From positions 186,001 to 250,000 of the forward strand of contig NZ_BMCT01000002.1 in the NCBI RefSeq assembly GCF_014635325.1: a stretch of 64,000 bases of DNA. Reading direction: 5' to 3'. The translations under genes were made by a program, and so were the position numbers. Of the stretch, positions 35,310 to 43,912 are shown piece by piece. How positions within the stretch are numbered: position 1 is the stretch's first letter; the number at the start of each line of letters is the position of its first letter. The stretch is from Azorhizobium oxalatiphilum. Its GTDB lineage: Bacteria > Pseudomonadota > Alphaproteobacteria > Rhizobiales > Xanthobacteraceae. The notes under the pieces were generated by a model. It was not told the origin of the DNA and made no database searches. It was given only the letters and a program-made list of their open reading frames with translations.

Positions 35310-38300
35310 TCATTCGAAGCGGCCGGCGGCGTGGGCGAGCATGGTGTAGACCTTGCCCGTGTCCGAGGTGAGATAGGTCTTCGTCAGCACATTGCCCCGG
35401 TCGTCGGCCGCCACCTGATCCAGCAGGCGATCGAACTCGGCGATGTAGCGATCCACGGTCTCGTGGAACTCGCTGTCGGTGCGGTACTTGCGGCGCAGCT
35501 CCTCGAAGGCCTGCTGGCCCTGCATGGTGTAGAGCCGGCGGGTGAAGACATTGCGCTCGCCCCGCTTGTAGCGCTCCCACAGCTCCACCGCCGCCTCATG
35601 GTCGATCATGCGGGCGATGTCCACCGCGAGCGAGTCCAGCGACTCGATCATGTGGTGATGGGGACGCTGGGTGCGGGTCTGCGTCTGGGTCCGCTGCGTG
35701 GTCTCCGGGCGGGTTTCCTCACCCTCGCCGGAAGCGCGGGCAAGCAGGTCGGACAGCCAGCCGTTGCGGCCTTCACCCTCGCGGGCGGGAGCCGGGGCGG
35801 GGCGGTTGGCCGGACGGGTCTCCGTCCGCGCCTCGGTGCGGGCCTCGCTGCGCACTTCCGTACGCGGCGGGGAGGTGCGCTCGGGCGCGCGGATCTGACT
35901 CACCGGCTGCTCGACAGGCTCCGGACGGCGGGCGATGGGACGGCGCAGGCCCTCCGGCACCGCCGGCGGCTGCGGACGGGGCGCGGGCGCAGCGTCACGG
36001 GCGGCCGGCTGGGCGGGCTTGGCCTGCGTCGGGGCTTCGCGCACCTGCGGTGCCGCGGCGGGCACATGCACCGGGGGCAGGGACGGGCCACGCGGAGTCG
36101 TGTGCTCCGTGCGCTCGGCACGCTGGGTCGGTTCGGTGCGCGCCGGTTCGGTACGCTCGACGCGGGCGACGGTTGCCTCGCGGGACGGATTGTCCCGGGG
36201 AGACACGTCACGCGCCACGGGCGCCGCAGGGCGGTTGAGCACGCGATTGCCGCTACCGACCACGTCGAGCGCCTGACCCTGGCGGGCGACGATCTCGTTC
36301 AGCTCGGCCAGCGCCTTGATCTGCTCAGCAACGGCGCGGCGCATGGTGGCGGCGCTCGCCTCTGTCTCGTTCGGCAGTTCGAGGATGCCGCGCTTCATTT
36401 CCTCGCGGGCGAGTTCCACGGACTGCTGCACGTCGTTGGCCGCGCTCTTGAGCTGGCGGGCCACATCCGTGAAGCGGCGACCGCTTTCCTCGAACAGGCG
36501 GTTCACGTCGGTGAGGGCCGTGTCGTAATTGGCCTTCAGCGTCTCGGTGAGGCGGGCACGCTCCGTCTCGGCAGCAGTGCGCAGGGCATTGTGCTGGCCG
36601 TCGATGGCCTTGGCGGATGCCGCCGTCGCATCGGCCACAACGGTGGCGATCTGACGGGTACGATCCTGCGCGCTCGAAAGCGTGCTGCCGACGGTCTGCT
36701 GGAAGGACTGGAGGCCGGCTTCCAGCTCCTCGACACGGGCGGTGAGCGTGGCGCTCAGCTCTTCCATCGCCGCGCGGCGGGTGGAGAGGGTGGCGTCCAC
36801 CTGATCGTGGGTCTGGCCCAGCGTCTCGGAGGCGCGGAGCACGAGCTGGCTCTGCGTCTCGAAGCGGTCGGTCAGGCCGGCGATCTCCTGCAGCGTTCCC
36901 AGCGTCACGCGCTCCAGGCTCTGGAGCTGGCTGTCGAGGCGCGACACCGTGCTGTCCGCGGACATATTGATGCCGTCCACGCTGGCGCGCAGCGTGTTGA
37001 CCTTCTCCGCGAAGCCGCCTTCGAAGGTGCCGAGGTTCTGAAGCACGCCGCCCATGGCGCTCTCGAACGCGCCGTTGGTGGCGGACAGGCGGTCGAGGAT
37101 CGCCTGGATGTCGCCGCGCAGCTGGCGGTTGGCGGCGGAAATCTCCGCCACCGCGCGCTGGCTGGTGGTCTCCAGCGAGCCGAGGAAGGTGCCGTTCTTG
37201 TCGTCGAACACGGCGATGATCTCGGACAGCCGCGCATTCAGCTTGGCGGTCATGTCATCGGCATGGGCGGTCATGGTCTGGCCGACCGCCTGGGTGAGGG
37301 CGCCGAGGCGCTCCTCCACCTCGCCCGCGCCGGAGCGCAGGGCGCTGGAGGCCTGCTCGGCCTGCACGGTGAGCGAACGGCCCACCTTGGCGGCCAGATC
37401 GTCCAGGCTCTGGCCGATGCTCTGGGCGCTGCCGTTCAGGGCGCCCGAGACGCTGTCTGCCTGCGTGCTGAGCGACTGGCCCACATTCTGGGCGAGGCTG
37501 CCGAGGCTCTGCTCCACCTGACCGGCGCTGGCCTGCAGGGTGCTGGCCACCTGCTCGGCCTGGCTGCCCAGCGAGCGGCCGACATTCTCCGACAGGCTGG
37601 AGAGGCTGAACTCCACCTGGCCCGCGCTGGTGCGCAGGGTGGCGGCGACGCCTTCCGCCTGCGCGGAGAGGGCGCGGCCCACATTGTCGGCGAGGCTGGC
37701 GAGGCTCTGCTCAACGCCGCCGGCTTCGTCGCGCAGCAGCGAGGTCACGCCTTCCACGCGGCCGACGAGGGTGTCGGCCACGGCCACGCCGCGTTCCTCG
37801 ATGAGGGCGGTGATGCCCTCGAGGCGGCCGGTGACGAGGTTCTCGATGCGATCCACGCGACCGTCGAGGATATTGGCGATGTCGTGGGTGCGGCTGCTGA
37901 TGGTGCTGGTGACGCCCTCGGCACGCTGCACGATCATGTCGCCCAGCGACTTGCCGCGCTCGGCGAAGAAGCCGTCCAGGGTCTCGATGGAGGTGTCGAG
38001 GGCCTGCGACACCGACTGCGAGCCTTCGGTGATGGCGCGGGCCAGATCCACCGTGCGGTTGGCAAGTGTCTCGGTGATGCTCTGGGTCCGCTGCTCCAGC
38101 GTCTGCTCGATGCAGCCGAGGCGCTGGTCGAGGGTGATGGTGACGGCTTCCGAGGTCTGGGCGAAGGCTTCGCTGGCGATACGGGTGCCTTCCGACACGA
38201 CGCGGGAGAATTCGCCGGCGCGGTTGTCCAGAGTGACGGTGAGCGTCTGGGTCCGCTGGTCGAGCATGAGCTCGATCTGCTGCAAACGATGGCCGATGGC

Positions 38301-41300
38301 GGCAGTGACGCTCTCGCCGGTCAGCTCGAAGGACTGGCTGGCGGTTGTGGTGCTCTCGGTGACGATGCGGCTGAACTCGCCGGTCCGGGCTTCGAGCGTG
38401 TCGGTCAGGCTGCGCGAGCGCTGGTCGAGCACCTGCTCGATATGGCCGAGACGCTCACCGATGGCGGCGGCAACCGCGTCGCTGGTCTGGACGAAGGCCG
38501 CATTGGCCTCACGGCTGCTGGCCTCCACGGCACGGGCGAATTCTTCCGCGCGGCCGTCCAGCGTGCCGGTGAGGCGGCTGGTGCGCTCTTCCAGAACCGC
38601 TTCGATCTGGCCGAGACGCTCACCGATGGCGGCGGCGACCGCATCGCTGGTCTGGGCGAAGGCCGCATTGGCCTCGCGGCTGCTGGCCTCCACGGCGCGG
38701 GCGAATTCTTCCGCCCGGCCTTCCAGCGTGCCGGTCAGGCCGCTGGTACGCTCGTTGAGCACGCGCTCCACATGGGCGAGGCGGTCCTCGATGGCGCTCG
38801 CCACACGGTGGCTGGTCTGCTCGAAGGCAGCGTTGGCCTCGCGGCTGGAGTCGGCGACGGCGCGGGCGAACTCTTCCGCGCGGCCTTCCAGCGTGGTGGT
38901 GAGGCCAGTCGTGCTCTGCTCCAGCACCTGCTCCACGCGGGCCAGCCGCTCCTGGATGGCGATGGCGACGGTCTCGCCGGTCTGCTCGAACGACGTGGCG
39001 GCGTTCTGGGTGCTTTCGGTGACGATGCGGCTGAAGTCGCCGGTGCGGGCCTCCAGCGTCTCGGTGAGGCTGAAGGCGCGCTCGTCCAGCACCTGCTCGA
39101 TATGGGCAAGGCGCTCCTGGATGGCGGCGGCAATGGTCTCGCCGGTCTGCTCGAACGCGGAGGTCGAGGTCCGGGCGCTTTCGGCGAAGCTGACGGCGCG
39201 CTCATCCAGCGCCTGCTCGACATGAGCGAGGCGTTCCTGGATGGCCGTGGCGATGGTCTCGCTGGTCTGCTCAAAGGCTGTGGTGGCGTTCAGGGCACGC
39301 TCGGCAAGGCTGTCGGCACGCTCGCCCAGCACCTGCTCGATATAGGCGAGACGGTCCTGAATGGCGGCAGCGATGGTCTCGCCCGTCTGCTGGAAGGCAG
39401 AGGTCGAGGTCCGGGCGCTTTCGGCGAAGCTGACGGCGCGCTCGTCCAGAGCCTGCTCGATATGGGCAAGGCGCTCCTGGATGGCGCTGGCGATGGTCTC
39501 GCTGGTCTGTTCGAAGGCCGCGGTGGCGTTGAGGGCGCGCTCGGCAAGGCTGTCGGCGCGCTCGCCCAGCACCTGCTCGATATAAGCGAGGCGCTCCTGG
39601 ATGCTCGCAGCCACCGTCTCGCCGGTCTGCTCGAAGGCGGCGTTGGCGTCGCGGGTGGTCTCGGTCACTACGCGGGTGAAGTCGCCGGCGCGGGCTTCCA
39701 GCGTCTCGGTGAGGCTGACGGCGCGCTCGTCCAGCACCTGCTCGATGCGGCCGAGGCGGTCGGCGATGGCGTTGGCGACAGCCTCGCTGGTCTGCGCGAA
39801 GGCGTCCTGCACCTGCTGGGCACCTTCGGTCACGGCGAGGTTGAAGGCGTCGGTGCGGCTGTCGAGGGTCTGGGTCAGGGCGTCGGTGCTGATGCCGAGC
39901 ACCTGCTCCATGCGGGCGAGGCGCCCGTCCATGGCGGAGGCAAGGGCGTCCGTGGTCTGGTCGAGAGCGTCGGTGGCGGTGCGCGTGCCCTCGGTCATGG
40001 CGCGGGTGAGGGACTCGGTGCGGCCCTCGATCATCTCGGTCAGGCCGAGGCTGCGGCTCTCCAGCACTTCCTCGATGCGGGCGAGGCGGCTGTCCAGCAT
40101 GCTGGCGACACCTTCGCTGGTGGCGTCGATGCGCTCGTCGAGCTGGGTGATGGTGCCCTGCAGGGTCTCGCTGATGGCCTCGATGCGGGCCGAGATGCTG
40201 TCCGCCAGCTCGGGGCCCTGGACGCGGATGGTGTTGTCGAAGCCGGCGAGGCCGTCCTCGATGGCCTTGGCGACAGCGCCACTGTCCTGGCCGATACGCT
40301 CGGCCAGAGCCATGCCGCGCACGGTGACGAGTTCGTCGATGGCGCCGAGGCGGCTGGTGAGCATGTGCTCCAGCGCCTCGCCATTGCCGCCGAGCGAGGC
40401 GACCAGTTGGTCGGCATGCAGGCGGAAGGCATCGTTGAACTTCTCGCCCTGCGAGCCGAGGGCATTGCCCACGTCGCCGGCGATGTTGTCGAAGCGCTCG
40501 CCGATTTCGGCGGTGGTCTGGGTGAGGGCCTGGGCGATCTCATCGCCCTTCTGCGCCAGCACGTCGGTGACGGCGCCGCCGGTGCGGTCGAGGCTGTCCA
40601 CGAGACGCTCGGCGGTCTCGGACAGTTGCTGCTGGAGGGCCTCGCCGCGCACGGTGACATCCTCATGGATGCGCGTGCCGGTCATCTCGATGCGGTCAGC
40701 GATGTCGCCGCCGCGCAGGGAGATCGTCTCGGCGATCTGCTCGCCGGCGTCCTGCACCTTGCGCAGGAACTCGCCGCCGCGGTTGGAGAATTCGAACACC
40801 ACCGTCTCGGCGGCAGTGCGGAAGGCGTTGTTCACGTCGCTGGCGCGCACGGTCATCTCGTCATGGACGAGGGCGCTGCTCTCGACGAGGGCCTGCACGA
40901 GGGTGTTGCGGGTGACGTCCGCATTGCCGCGCACTTCCTCGGCCCAACGCGCCACGAGGTCGGAGACCTCGCTGGTGGAGGCGGTGAGGTTGGTGGCCAG
41001 TTCCTCGGTGCGGGTCTTCAGCGAAGTGCTGACGATGTCGCTGGAGCGGGTCAGATCGTTGCGGATCTCGCTGCCGGCGAGCTGGAGCCGGTCGATCAGC
41101 TCCGTGCCCTTCGCGTTGATGCTCTCGATCATGCTCTCGCCGACGCGGGTGAGGGCGTCGGTGATGTGGTCGCCGCGCTCCTGGAAGATGGCGGCGATGC
41201 GGTCGGAGGCGGTGGCGACGGACGCGCTCATGCGCTCGCTCGCCTCCATGACGTCCGTGGAGAGCAGCTTGTCGGCATCCACGATGCCTTCGCGCAGGCG

Positions 41301-42083
41301 CTCGGAATGGATCAGGATATTCTGGCGCTCAGCCTGCAGTTCCTCGATGAGGTTGCGAATGCGCAGCTCGTTGTCCTCATAGGCGCGCTCGAGAATGGAC
41401 ACCTCGTTGCGCACGACGGTCTCAAGTTCGGCGGCGCGGGCAATGGTGCGATCAACACCGTCACCCATGGCGGCGACCTCGCGGCGCACGGCCTGGCCGA
41501 CCGACACCACCGCCTCGGTGCCGATGGCCTCCGGCTGGGCGAGACGCAGGGCGACTTCGGTCATGGACCGGGCGATGAGCTGGAGATCGCGGGTGCGGCG
41601 GATCACGCCGGCGCTGCCGAAGAAGGCGATGGGGGGCAGGATGATGCCGGCGAGGATGACCAGCAGGGCCGGGGAGTTCAGCAGGCTCTCGACGGACGGG
41701 ATTTCGGCGAACGCGCTGCGCTGGGTGGCGAGCGCCAGCGAGACGCCGATGGCGATCCACACCAGCGAGCCGATCAGCGCCCACCAGTAGGGGGCGGAGG
41801 AGGAGCGGCGCTGCAGGGCCGACAGCAAATGGCCCATGGTCTGGCGGTCGTCATTGGCGGCGCGGCGCTCGGCCACCTCCATGCGGCGGCGCGGGGCGGC
41901 CCGGCCGTTCTGGGGCGGCGGCGAAGCCGCGGCCGGCTCCTCAACCTGCGGCTGTGGCGTCTGCTGCTGTGGCGGCGGGGGAGGCGAGGCCTGATCGGCG
42001 GCATCGAGCTGAAGCGTCAGCGCCTCCTGGATCGCCGAGAGGGCGGCCTCCGTGGGATCCTGAATTTTCTTCGGGCTCTTCAT
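35310..42083 (-). CDS. giant membrane-anchored coiled-coil protein, GROWTH POLE RING (GPR)-like
   Basis: The 2257-residue protein has a Pro/Gln-rich cytosolic N-terminus, two membrane helices (about 98-120 and 136-160), then about 1700 residues of apolipoprotein-like helical repeats, a Pro/Arg-rich linker (about 1950-2125) and a conserved C-terminal domain of about 125 residues (MIESLDSLAVDIARMIDHEAA, then a helical AVELWERYKRGERNVFTRRL). This layout matches the Agrobacterium GPR protein, which forms a ring at the growing pole and is needed for polar growth; identification is by architecture. Start: the ATG at 42083 (MKSPKKIQDP) follows a purine-rich AGAGGCGACGG. The gene is monocistronic with its own terminator. 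Confidence 0.78.
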   Translation of the reverse strand: MKSPKKIQDPTEAALSAIQEALTLQLDAADQASPPPPPQQQTPQPQVEEPAAASPPPQNGRAAPRRRMEVAERRAANDDRQTMGHLLSALQRRSSSAPYWWALIGSLVWIAIGVSLALATQRSAFAEIPSVESLLNSPALLVILAGIILPPIAFFGSAGVIRRTRDLQLIARSMTEVALRLAQPEAIGTEAVVSVGQAVRREVAAMGDGVDRTIARAAELETVVRNEVSILERAYEDNELRIRNLIEELQAERQNILIHSERLREGIVDADKLLSTDVMEASERMSASVATASDRIAAIFQERGDHITDALTRVGESMIESINAKGTELIDRLQLAGSEIRNDLTRSSDIVSTSLKTRTEELATNLTASTSEVSDLVARWAEEVRGNADVTRNTLVQALVESSALVHDEMTVRASDVNNAFRTAAETVVFEFSNRGGEFLRKVQDAGEQIAETISLRGGDIADRIEMTGTRIHEDVTVRGEALQQQLSETAERLVDSLDRTGGAVTDVLAQKGDEIAQALTQTTAEIGERFDNIAGDVGNALGSQGEKFNDAFRLHADQLVASLGGNGEALEHMLTSRLGAIDELVTVRGMALAERIGQDSGAVAKAIEDGLAGFDNTIRVQGPELADSISARIEAISETLQGTITQLDERIDATSEGVASMLDSRLARIEEVLESRSLGLTEMIEGRTESLTRAMTEGTRTATDALDQTTDALASAMDGRLARMEQVLGISTDALTQTLDSRTDAFNLAVTEGAQQVQDAFAQTSEAVANAIADRLGRIEQVLDERAVSLTETLEARAGDFTRVVTETTRDANAAFEQTGETVAASIQERLAYIEQVLGERADSLAERALNATAAFEQTSETIASAIQERLAHIEQALDERAVSFAESARTSTSAFQQTGETIAAAIQDRLAYIEQVLGERADSLAERALNATTAFEQTSETIATAIQERLAHVEQALDERAVSFAESARTSTSAFEQTGETIAAAIQERLAHIEQVLDERAFSLTETLEARTGDFSRIVTESTQNAATSFEQTGETVAIAIQERLARVEQVLEQSTTGLTTTLEGRAEEFARAVADSSREANAAFEQTSHRVASAIEDRLAHVERVLNERTSGLTGTLEGRAEEFARAVEASSREANAAFAQTSDAVAAAIGERLGQIEAVLEERTSRLTGTLDGRAEEFARAVEASSREANAAFVQTSDAVAAAIGERLGHIEQVLDQRSRSLTDTLEARTGEFSRIVTESTTTASQSFELTGESVTAAIGHRLQQIELMLDQRTQTLTVTLDNRAGEFSRVVSEGTRIASEAFAQTSEAVTITLDQRLGCIEQTLEQRTQSITETLANRTVDLARAITEGSQSVSQALDTSIETLDGFFAERGKSLGDMIVQRAEGVTSTISSRTHDIANILDGRVDRIENLVTGRLEGITALIEERGVAVADTLVGRVEGVTSLLRDEAGGVEQSLASLADNVGRALSAQAEGVAATLRTSAGQVEFSLSSLSENVGRSLGSQAEQVASTLQASAGQVEQSLGSLAQNVGQSLSTQADSVSGALNGSAQSIGQSLDDLAAKVGRSLTVQAEQASSALRSGAGEVEERLGALTQAVGQTMTAHADDMTAKLNARLSEIIAVFDDKNGTFLGSLETTSQRAVAEISAANRQLRGDIQAILDRLSATNGAFESAMGGVLQNLGTFEGGFAEKVNTLRASVDGINMSADSTVSRLDSQLQSLERVTLGTLQEIAGLTDRFETQSQLVLRASETLGQTHDQVDATLSTRRAAMEELSATLTARVEELEAGLQSFQQTVGSTLSSAQDRTRQIATVVADATAASAKAIDGQHNALRTAAETERARLTETLKANYDTALTDVNRLFEESGRRFTDVARQLKSAANDVQQSVELAREEMKRGILELPNETEASAATMRRAVAEQIKALAELNEIVARQGQALDVVGSGNRVLNRPAAPVARDVSPRDNPSREATVARVERTEPARTEPTQRAERTEHTTPRGPSLPPVHVPAAAPQVREAPTQAKPAQPAARDAAPAPRPQPPAVPEGLRRPIARRPEPVEQPVSQIRAPERTSPPRTEVRSEARTEARTETRPANRPAPAPAREGEGRNGWLSDLLARASGEGEETRPETTQRTQTQTRTQRPHHHMIESLDSLAVDIARMIDHEAAVELWERYKRGERNVFTRRLYTMQGQQAFEELRRKYRTDSEFHETVDRYIAEFDRLLDQVAADDRGNVLTKTYLTSDTGKVYTMLAHAAGRFE
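37240..37734 (-). repeat. 99-bp tandem coding repeats (33 residues = 3 hendecads), 5 units
   Basis: Within the GPR-like gene (residues about 1450-1614) the landmark CCCAC/CCGAC recurs at 37282, 37381, 37480, 37579 and 37678, exactly 99 bp apart. Each unit encodes a version of AGQVEQSLGSLAQNVGQSLS plus 13 more residues. Confidence 0.85.
38131..40095 (-). repeat. 165/120-bp tandem coding repeats, about 13 units
   Basis: Within the GPR-like gene (residues about 663-1318) unit boundaries (ATGGCG-type landmark) fall at 38461, 38626, 38791, 38956 and 39121 (165-bp steps), at 39121, 39241, 39361, 39481 and 39601 (120-bp steps), then at 39766 and 39931 (165 bp). Two further units near 38131 and 38296 are more diverged. 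The long unit is 55 residues (five hendecads) and the short unit is 40 residues, lacking 15. All stay in frame. Confidence 0.85.
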
Positions 42084-42372
42084 GTCGCCGTCGCCTCTGC
42101 CACCAGTTTGGCGAGAATTCTGTCTCGCCGTCCCCGGAACTGCGTTGTCCGACGTCTGGTGCTTCGAGCGTAAGGCGAGGCACACAGACGACGGAATATC
42201 TTAACTGATCTTAACGTGTGCGCCTGTGCGATTGGAACTGCCCGTGCCGACAGGATGAAGATATCGTTAACATCGCCCAGCGGGTGCTCTGGCCTTGCCC
42301 CGCCGATGCCGCTATATGCCGGGCAAGCCTGACGTTTCGGGCCTTTGTGTTTCTTGATCCAAGAGCCTGTTC
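42084..42372. promoter_or_regulatory. divergent promoter region with TTAAC motifs (GPR-like / ferredoxin)
   Basis: The 289-bp spacer has the direct repeat ATCTTAAC at 42198-42205 and 42208-42215, one helical turn apart, giving TTAA-N6-TTAAC. A third GTTAACAT lies at 42266-42273. TTAA is rare in this high-G+C sequence. The sites resemble CtrA half-sites, though the canonical spacing is N7. No clear -35/-10 pair could be assigned. Confidence 0.4.
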
Positions 42373-42693
42373 ATGCCTGCGATTACTTTCATCAGCTTCG
42401 AGGGCGAGAGCCGTACGGTTAACGCCCAGGCCGGCGCCACGGCCATGGAGGTTGCGGTGCGCAACAACGTGCCGGGCATCGATGGTGATTGCGGCGGCGC
42501 CTGCGCCTGTGCAACCTGCCATGTATATGTGGACGAGGCGTGGCGCGTGCAGGTTGGGGAACCTTCCTCAATGGAAGAAGATATGCTGGACTTTGCGTCC
42601 GATGTCCGGCCCAACTCGCGGTTGTCTTGCCAGATCAAGATCTCGGACGGGCTGGATGGCCTGATCCTGCATACGCCGGAGCGACAGGGATGA
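42373..42693 (+). CDS. 2Fe-2S ferredoxin (adrenodoxin type)
   Basis: This 106-residue protein has iron-sulfur ligands Cys40, Cys46 and Cys49 in CGGACACATC and Cys86 in SRLSCQIKI, with the adrenodoxin-like [19 protein letters not shown] segment. Such ferredoxins donate electrons to P450s or serve Fe-S and heme A biosynthesis in alphaproteobacteria. Cys44 is an additional non-conserved cysteine. The stop overlaps the start of the next gene (ATGA), so the two are coupled. It is divergent from the GPR-like gene. Confidence 0.95.
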   Translation: MPAITFISFEGESRTVNAQAGATAMEVAVRNNVPGIDGDCGGACACATCHVYVDEAWRVQVGEPSSMEEDMLDFASDVRPNSRLSCQIKISDGLDGLILHTPERQG

Positions 42694-43904
42694 CGCAGCA
42701 AGCTCGCGCCCACGCCGACGAACGCTTCAGCGAGAGCGCTGGGGCAGGGGAGGCGGTGGAACTCACCATCCTCATGCCGTGCCTGAATGAAGCTGAGACG
42801 CTCGGTGTCTGCGTGGACAAGGCCATGGCCTATCTCGCCCGCAGCGGCATTTCGGGCGAGGTGCTGATCGCCGACAACGGCTCCACCGACGGTTCGCAGG
42901 CCATCGCCACCGCCGGCGGTGCCCGCGTGGTGCCGGTGCCGGAGCGCGGGTATGGCGCGGCGCTGAAGGGCGGCATCGCCGCTGCCCGCGGCCGCTACAT
43001 CATCATGGGCGACGCCGACGACAGCTATGATTTCTCCCAGCTCGACGCCTTCGTGTCGAAGCTGCGCGAGGGCAAGGACATCGTGATGGGCAACCGCTTC
43101 CAGGGCGGTATCGGCCCCGGCGCCATGCCCTTCCTGCATCGCTATCTGGGCAATCCGGTCCTGTCCTATCTCGGCCGCCTGTTCTTCAAGATCAATGTGG
43201 GCGACTTCCACTGCGGCCTGCGTGGTTTCAACACCCAGGCGGTGCGCGGCCTGCGGCTGGAGACCTCCGGCATGGAGTTCGCCAGCGAAATGGTGGTGCG
43301 CGCCTCCATCGCAGGCCTCGACATCACCGAGGTGCCCACGACCCTCAAGAAGGATGGCCGCTCCCGTCCGCCGCATCTGAAGACCTGGCGGGATGGCTGG
43401 CGGCACCTGCGCTTCCTGCTGGTCTACAGCCCGCGCTGGCTGTTCTTCTATCCCGGCCTTGCGCTGGTGCTTCTGGGAACGGTCGGCCTTGCCGCGCTCT
43501 TTCCCGGACCGCTGAAGCTGTTCGGCGGCATCAGGCTCGACATTCACACCTTCCTGGTCGCCGCCATGACCGTGCTGGTGGGCGTGCAGGCCATGTCCTT
43601 CGGCGTTGTCGCCCGACGATATGGCGCGCTATTGGGATTCCTGCCGGCGTCGGAGGATCTGGAACGGGTGCTGCACTCCTTCAGTCTGGAATGGGTGCTG
43701 CGCGCGGCGCTGGTGCTGGCCATCTTCGGTGTCGGCTTCCAGATCTGGGCGTTTTCCAGCTGGGCGGCCACGGGCTTTGGTGATCTGACGTTCGGCTACA
43801 CCATGCGGGTGCTGATCCTCGGCCTGACCGCGCTGGTGGCGGCCATCCAGCTGGCCTTGACCGCCTTCCTCGCCAGCGTGGTGGAGATGCCGTTCAAGCG
43901 CTGA
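42690..43904 (+). CDS. GT2-family membrane glycosyltransferase (GtrB/DPM1-like)
   Basis: The 404-residue protein has an N-terminal GT-A domain with [14 protein letters not shown], the nucleotide-sugar motif GDADDSYDF (residues 107-115) and a later [12 protein letters not shown]. Four C-terminal hydrophobic segments follow (about 250-275, 285-310, 335-360, 370-395). This resembles polyprenol-phosphate hexosyltransferases that charge a lipid carrier at the inner membrane. The ATG at 42690 overlaps the ferredoxin stop. The acceptor and sugar are unknown. It converges on a polytopic membrane gene that might use its product. Confidence 0.87.
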   Translation: MTQQARAHADERFSESAGAGEAVELTILMPCLNEAETLGVCVDKAMAYLARSGISGEVLIADNGSTDGSQAIATAGGARVVPVPERGYGAALKGGIAAARGRYIIMGDADDSYDFSQLDAFVSKLREGKDIVMGNRFQGGIGPGAMPFLHRYLGNPVLSYLGRLFFKINVGDFHCGLRGFNTQAVRGLRLETSGMEFASEMVVRASIAGLDITEVPTTLKKDGRSRPPHLKTWRDGWRHLRFLLVYSPRWLFFYPGLALVLLGTVGLAALFPGPLKLFGGIRLDIHTFLVAAMTVLVGVQAMSFGVVARRYGALLGFLPASEDLERVLHSFSLEWVLRAALVLAIFGVGFQIWAFSSWAATGFGDLTFGYTMRVLILGLTALVAAIQLALTAFLASVVEMPFKR

Positions 43905-43912
43905 ACGGACGT

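Noticed and set aside
38131-40095. Tandem repeats that could be mistaken for a CRISPR array or satellite.
   Set aside because: The units are contiguous without spacers, keep one reading frame and encode amphipathic helices. There are no cas genes.
35160-42173. A 7-kb open reading frame on the plus strand opposite the GPR-like gene (2337 codons).
   Set aside because: It is explained by G+C-rich repetitive codons on the opposite strand. Its translation is a Gly/Ala/Leu/His-rich low-complexity string without domains or membrane anchor. It would also start inside the mla terminator. The minus-strand product has membrane helices, conserved ends and a terminator.
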